A stretch of 64,000 nucleotides of DNA from Glossina fuscipes (taxonomy: Eukaryota > Arthropoda > Insecta > Diptera > Glossinidae). Shown here piece by piece: positions 58,690-64,000 of this stretch. The position numbers were made by a program, and so were the translations under genes. Each line of letters starts with the position of its first letter. Position 1 is the first letter of the stretch. The notes beneath the pieces were generated by a model. The model was given only the letters and a program-made list of their open reading frames with translations, was not told where the DNA came from and did no database searches. The stretch covers positions 11,555,171-11,619,170 of the forward strand of contig NW_023998414.1 in NCBI RefSeq assembly GCF_014805625.2, in the 5' to 3' direction.

Positions 58690-58960
58690 AATGCACTCAG
58701 CAGTGAGATATAGGCGATGACTGTGGAAGAGAGAAATTATATCATCCTTCGTCTTTAGACGCACGAAAGCTTAGTCACATTAAACTAGGCGATGTAGTTA
58801 GAGACTTGGACCTATCTAAAGATAAAGCAAACCTTTTGCTCTTAATGCTTTAAGAATGGAATCTTCGGTAACCAAAATACAACTAAAAATTACGGTAGTT
58901 TAGCGGTTTTCATCAATGAAAGAATTCCAAAGTGCATATATGTAGAACAGTGTTAGAAAG
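58690..58960 (+). mobile_element. Possible transposon-associated protein relic
   Basis: A frame at about 58781-58860 reads KLGDVVRDLDLSKDKANLLL, then a stop, then EWNL. I recall a repeated uncharacterised arthropod protein family with a segment of the form DLxLSKxxAELL..RLKEWNLL, common in transposon-like repeats. The similarity is short and interrupted by stops, so this is a tentative relic rather than a gene. It is followed immediately by a decayed AACAAGTAAGG-type repeat. Confidence 0.3.
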
Positions 58961-59084
58961 GAGAAATCAACTATGATCGGCTAAGATAAGATCTTGTATA
59001 GATATTATTGAGAAATTTTTAAAAAAGATTTGAAATACACTTACGTTTTATTATTCAACCTGGTCTATCGTTCTCTTGTGTTCA

Positions 59085-59275
59085 AGTTACAGGCCCCTAT
59101 ATTTAAGATATGTTGGTAAAATTTGGTAGACCGATGTGTTTTTGCCCACGAACGAACGCTTCTTCAATCATTTCCCATATAATACATTATTTTGAAAGGT
59201 CGACGACGAACGAAATGGTGTAGAGTGTTTAATAATGGATCGTGGCCCATTACGATGACTATGTCTTTCACTATT
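59085..59275 (-). mobile_element. AACAAGTAAGG-type repeat, decayed right half
   Basis: It shares TATTTTGAAAGG and GAAATGGTGTAGAGTGTTTA, then ATCGTGGCCCAT, with the right half of the copy at 42760-43045. The very end is degenerate. It follows directly after the unidentified 58690-58960 relic. Confidence 0.4.
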
Positions 59276-59471
59276 AAGCAGTAATGCTAGATATAATACA
59301 TGTGATATTCATATTGCAAAAAAATTAACTAATAAAGCTTAAATTTTGCTTAAATTTCAATAAAATTTTGTTAAATTTACAGATGATTGTCCTTTCCTAT
59401 CTACCAACACTCACTTACCTTTATTGTATGCTGTGCCGTTCACTAAAGCGTAGAAAAAACAAAAAAAAAAA

Positions 59472-59494
59472 ACTGAAAACTGAAAACTGAAAAC
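59472..59494. repeat. (CTGAAAA)n short tandem repeat
   Basis: Three 7-base ACTGAAA units directly after an A run. Confidence 0.9.
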
Positions 59495-60346
59495 AAAAAA
59501 GTGAAGAAACGTTGCATAGTTTTTGTAGCAGCCACATGCAAACATCATCAATATTTAGTCTCCCACTGTTGACCACCTAACAAGCCAATCAACCAATAAT
59601 TCCAAAAAAGAAGAGAAGAAAGAAAAACTACATCAAATCGACAATGGTGCGCATTACTGTATTTTGTTGTTCGTATATGCATTTTACCCTGCTATGGAAG
59701 GAGTATTCGCATTGAAGAAGCCAATACGTATTTGCACATATGTGTAACCGTATGTACATATGTGACCATGGACATCGTATACGCAGCCTGAGAAAGAGAT
59801 GAAAATAGTTATACAAACGCACACCTATATGGTTGCAAATTTTTTATTTTTTTTTTTTTTTATTTTTTTTATGTTTCCAAATGTCCGCTTCCCACAGACC
59901 AATCTATTCAAGCACGTATCTGTATATAGGCTGTGTTGCTGGAGAAACCAAAAAACAGGCAGAATGGAATAAAAAAAAAAACTAACATAATCTAGGAACA
60001 TGAACTTATACCTATACATATCTCAGTATATATATAGCTATACTAACATTTACCAACCATAGTAACAAGAGAAACTAAAGAAAACTCCTTGTATATGAAT
60101 AGTCAAAAAGGATGCACACACGATATTATCCATATGTATATATGTATATATATACATTATAAAGATAGATGTGTGCGTATATGCTTTTAAGCGTACATCC
60201 GTAGGTCTTATATATTGAGATCCTTTAAAACGCAATCGACAAAAAATGACTACATTCATACATATATTCGTTTCGTGAAAGAGACAGCATGATCTCTGGT
60301 TTTCGTTCACGTTTTAAGTTTTTGTGTAGACTTTTATATGAAACAT

Positions 60347-60366
60347 TTCATCTCATCTCATCTCAT
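60347..60366. repeat. (CTCAT)n pentanucleotide repeat
   Basis: TTTCATCTCATCTCATCTCA: three to four 5-base units. Confidence 0.9.
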
Positions 60367-61587
60367 ACCGAAATGTCGATACAGTACAGTATTATATATA
60401 AGCGTTAATTAATATAAAAAGCCTTATATACTTCCTTGGGAAGAAGGTAAGAGATATGAGGTTGTTTGAGTAAAGAGACAGTGCATGCCAATGATAACTT
60501 TTTCATTTATTAGTCTGTTAAAAGTAGACGCTAATATTCGAATTGAGTAAGTCATTTTGATATTGAAAATGTTTTCTAAAAGAGTTTTCTTAACCTAAAA
60601 AAAACTTATTTACTCTTTCGCATTCATTTATAATCGTACCTTGGTCCATTGGAACGATGAGACAAAACATCAAATTTCATATAATATACAAAACATTTCT
60701 CAGAGGAAGTTGCTTCAAAATTTTGTAGAATTAACATTTCCTTCAAAAAACAACATTATTGACTGTACGAAAATATATATTCAAAATTTTTTATTTAGTT
60801 TTGACAAACTATGGGTCGTTCGATAAGTGGAAATTACAAAGTTTGCACAAATAAAATTACAATTACATAAGCATAAATAACTAAATATGGACATTTTAGG
60901 ATGAAAATGTCAGGTTAGGATTTTGTGAGGCATGATTTGCGAACGAACGAAATTGAAATTGAACGTGGCAGGACGCGTGCAAAAGACGCGAATTTTTCGT
61001 TCCAATGTCCCTTGCGGAAAAGAGTATCCTTTCGCTGATCGTGTGATACGGTGCAAATTTTGTTGAGATCACATATTTCACGGATCCAATTTCCCTGTAG
61101 TTGCTTACTTCTTGAGAATACCATATAACCGATATATATCGTTCATCATCAATGCTGTCAACCGGAACAACAGCATTGTACGCGTTCTTTGCTTTTTTCC
61201 CCGTTTTTTTCCCCGACCTAACATATGACTTATTGTAACGCGTGTGTATTTTCGTAGATTTGGCGCACGCTGTTCGGTTATTTTTTCATCGGAACCGATT
61301 ATTCAACTTATGCAAACCGGGCTTAAGTTAATAAAAATGCGGATAAGCGGAAGCGTGCAAGGTCAACCAATTAAATGGTTCATAACTAATTAAAGAACAA
61401 GTTATACAAGTACAAGTTATAGATTGAGATGATATTTGCACAAAGGGTATACGGTTTTTACTTGATTCTAACTTCCTTACTCTTTTGACCACGTCATCTT
61501 TCCTTTGAGAGGAAAACAAGACATATGTCATAATATGAACTCAAGAAAATAAATACAAAATTGCGGGCCGTGAGCAGTGGGCAGTCA

Positions 61588-61720
61588 TAAAATACCCTAC
61601 ACCGTCTTACCGCTGTTCATGTAACGACTTTTGAAAAAACCGCTCTATACGGGAACTGAAAAAGTGGTCCGATCTGAACCATTTTTGATAACGTACATCC
61701 TTGAGACAAATTACGTCAAC
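61588..61720 (+). mobile_element. AACAAGTAAGG-type repeat, decayed fragment
   Basis: AAATACCCTACACCGTCTTA opens the fragment, and GGAACTGAAAAAGTGGTCC followed by GATCTGAACCATTTTTGATA lies about 60-90 bases on. These are words I associate with a variant of the same fly repeat group. The 95-residue frame starting at 61631 lies over it and is not called. Confidence 0.4.
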
Positions 61721-62264
61721 CTACCGAATTTAATCGATATATCTAAAAAGAAAAGAGACGACCAGATGGGCACACAGACATGTCCAATAAAATATTGGAT
61801 TTATAGCAAGTTCCTCGGGATGTTGCATACATCCGCTTATACCGCAAGCGGACGTGAATTTGAGTGCCTGCGACTTAACTTCTTTCGCGCACCTGATCGA
61901 TTTTCATGTTTCCTATGAAAATGAAGCGTGAAGCCTTTATTGCTTATGTACAATGACAATCCAAACTTAAAATGAATTTAGCTATAGGATCAGTGAATGC
62001 CGCCTGAGTACCTAATTTCCAAATAAAATTTTTTTTTATGATTGGTTTATATTTTTCGACTGAAATATAAGCTGAAATTCGAGGTTCTGACTATCGCCTG
62101 TAGATTGTCTTAAAAACCCTGAAGGAGTGCTTCACGCGAATCATTTCAAAATAGAAAGTTGCTATTACAGCCGCATAGTATTACGATTAGTAAACTTGTA
62201 ATTGTCTTAATTATTTATTTTATCGATGGAAAAGCTTCTACATAACATTACTAATCTAAATTTC

Positions 62265-62265
<1 letters not shown>

Positions 62266-62308
<43 letters not shown>
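62266..62308. repeat. (AT)n microsatellite
   Basis: About 42 bases of uninterrupted AT repeats at the left edge of the last microsatellite-dense block. Confidence 0.95.
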
Positions 62309-62311
<3 letters not shown>

Positions 62312-62920
62312 ACAGTACTATTTTAATGCTGGTCGACCAAGTGAAAACAAACATCTGATATAATGGTCGCTGTTTATGTAAAAACCTTCTATTAAAACTC
62401 TTAAGATTATCGTATACACAAAATCATAATATAACTCCACCACTGGTGACCATACTGACTGAATGAGGAATTATAACAACTCCAATAATAGCAACAACAA
62501 AATCAAAATGCTAACGAATAGAAAGAGTATTAATACTAATCCATTTGAAGTGTACCCAAAAAACATACCACAGCAAGTAAGTAGACTTGCAATCTACATG
62601 TATATATGTATATAAACACGTATATGTATGTACACGTTGAGTAATACACACATAGTAGGGCTTATAATTTGAGTGGGAAAGTAAAAGAAGACCTCGCACA
62701 TGGAAAACTATAAATATTCGTTTCGAAAAGGTTTCATTTATTATATTTTATGTTTTTTTCCTATGGAGAGAAATTCGTTTTTATTTTTGTTGTATTTTTT
62801 TTCTTTTTTTTTAGTCCATTTCCAACTGTTGTGTTCTAAGCAGATTTTTGTATGAGTGTCGGTAGAGTAACGTTAACAAGCTTAAAGCCTTTTTTATACA
62901 GTACTGGCTATTTGATAATG

Positions 62921-62953
<33 letters not shown>

Positions 62954-63307
62954 GCACACGCACGTTCATTCATATATACTATTGCACACATTCATACATT
63001 CACACATTCGCACACAAACATTTGCGTGAATATACGAATACATCTCCTACTATGAAATCCTTAAGTACAACAAAAATAAAAACTAAAAAAGGGATAAAAA
63101 AAAATGGAAAAGCATTCTATAAAAACGTAAACGAGAAGAATGTATTGTTTTATATACGTATAAATATATATATATATATATATAGATATGTATATATATA
63201 TATACCAACCAAACTAAGAAAAAAAACGAGTGGGCTTATAAATACGCACACATACACATGCGCACATATGCATACATACACATATACATTTACATAACGT
63301 GTACACA

Positions 63308-63309
<2 letters not shown>

Positions 63310-63352
<43 letters not shown>

Positions 63353-63371
63353 CTCTGTGTGTGTGTGTGTG
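63310..63371. repeat. Compound (AT)n(GT)n microsatellite
   Basis: About 36 bases of AT repeats lead into GTGTGTCTCTGTGTGTGTGT. Confidence 0.95.
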
Positions 63372-63968
63372 GATGTGTAAGAGCTCACATTCAGTCCGGT
63401 AGACGCAGCCATCGACTGTTACAAATGAATAAAAGGACATACATATAATCCTTTACGCAAGCTTATGCCTTTGAAGCGATTGCACACCAGAAAACAAAAA
63501 CTAAATACAACAAAATATCAGGAGGGAAACAAAATCGCATGAAAATTTTCAAAAAAACAAAAAAAAAAAAAATACAAAAAAATACGAAAAAAAAAAATAG
63601 AGAGAAAGACAACTAGAAAATGAAACTAGCAAGAGAAATTGCCTCTGCTTGCATGATATTTTGTGCCTGTACACGTCCGCATAACCTAAACTGATGTACG
63701 TAACATGTAGTTGTAGGTGTTATCCAATCTCTATGGCTACAACATTTGGTACAGCACAAAATATACAAAAACACGCATTCACATACACGCAAGCGTTTAC
63801 ACACATAGAACGTAAATGTATACACCTCCAACAATCCCTTCGAATATCCTTCATCAATAATAGTTTTTTATATCTGAAAACTTCCACACGCAATCCATTC
63901 CATGACTTTGTGAATTAGCGTTGTGTATGCGTTACGGCACACAAATATTGCAATCAGTCGTAGGTTTT

Positions 63969-63969
<1 letters not shown>

Positions 63970-64000
<31 letters not shown>
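63970..64000. repeat. Poly-T tract at the window end
   Basis: At least 31 T in a row, running to the last base. Its true length is cut by the window edge. Confidence 0.97.

Larger units (their letters stand above)
59280..64000. other. Non-coding right end
   Basis: Simple repeats at 59.4-60.4 kb and 62.2-64.0 kb flank complex sequence at 60.4-62.2 kb that includes one decayed interspersed repeat (61588). The minus-strand frames at 60896-61124 overlap in two frames and show no recognised domain. Confidence 0.65.

Noticed and set aside
60896..61124. Two overlapping minus-strand frames of 61 and 69 codons
   Set aside because: No recognised domain; likely chance frames in a slightly more G+C-rich patch.
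1..64000. Conserved fly microRNAs, snRNAs, telomeric or CRISPR-like repeats
   Set aside because: Looked for by eye on both strands using remembered mature sequences; none seen. A covariance-model search would be needed to exclude divergent ones.

Overview
This is a eukaryotic window, most likely from a higher fly (Diptera, Brachycera). The sequence is strongly A+T-rich, crowded with microsatellites and homopolymer tracts, and carries decayed transposons of I-like, jockey-like and mariner-like types. It also carries several copies of an interspersed repeat ending in AACAAGTAAGG plus a TTCGGC..GCCGAA hairpin, a type I associate with fly genomes. The four intact tRNA genes have insect-like bodies. 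Species cannot be fixed from the sequence alone. One 100-N scaffold gap lies at 29680-29779.

No multi-exon protein gene can be called with confidence, and nearly all long open frames are by-products of poly-T, dinucleotide repeats or transposon relics. The firm genes are tRNA-His(GTG) at 19766-19837 and 22171-22242, both on the minus strand, and tRNA-Gly(TCC) at 57811-57882 and tRNA-Ser(TGA) at 58051-58132, both on the plus strand. Three weak protein-coding candidates deserve a look: an 83-codon minus-strand frame with a secretory-type start (42026-42277), an EF-hand-like exon with a usable donor site (47300-47421), and a minus-strand acidic exon-like frame (43649-43804).

The layout is a mosaic. 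Microsatellite-dense blocks (about 1-5.3, 9.1-9.8, 11.5-16.5, 28.8-31.3, 34.5-35.9, 39.7-41.6, 43.4-45.8, 50.2-52.5, 55.3-56.9, 59.4-60.4 and 62.2-64 kb) alternate with blocks almost free of simple repeats that carry the transposon relics and the tRNA genes. Relics include an I-like LINE (5.4-6.9 kb), a jockey-like LINE end (10.03-10.56 kb), a mariner fragment on the minus strand (26.83-27.01 kb), a LINE 3' end with polyadenylation signal and A tail (37.7-38.1 kb), a mariner transposase relic on the plus strand (48.2-48.75 kb), a complete 397-bp MITE flanked by TA (53545-53941), and about ten copies of the AACAAGTAAGG-type repeat.

The simplest reading is intergenic or very long intronic DNA, with a microsatellite-rich host sequence interrupted by old nested transposon insertions. 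I found no prokaryotic features, CRISPR arrays or recognisable conserved microRNA.
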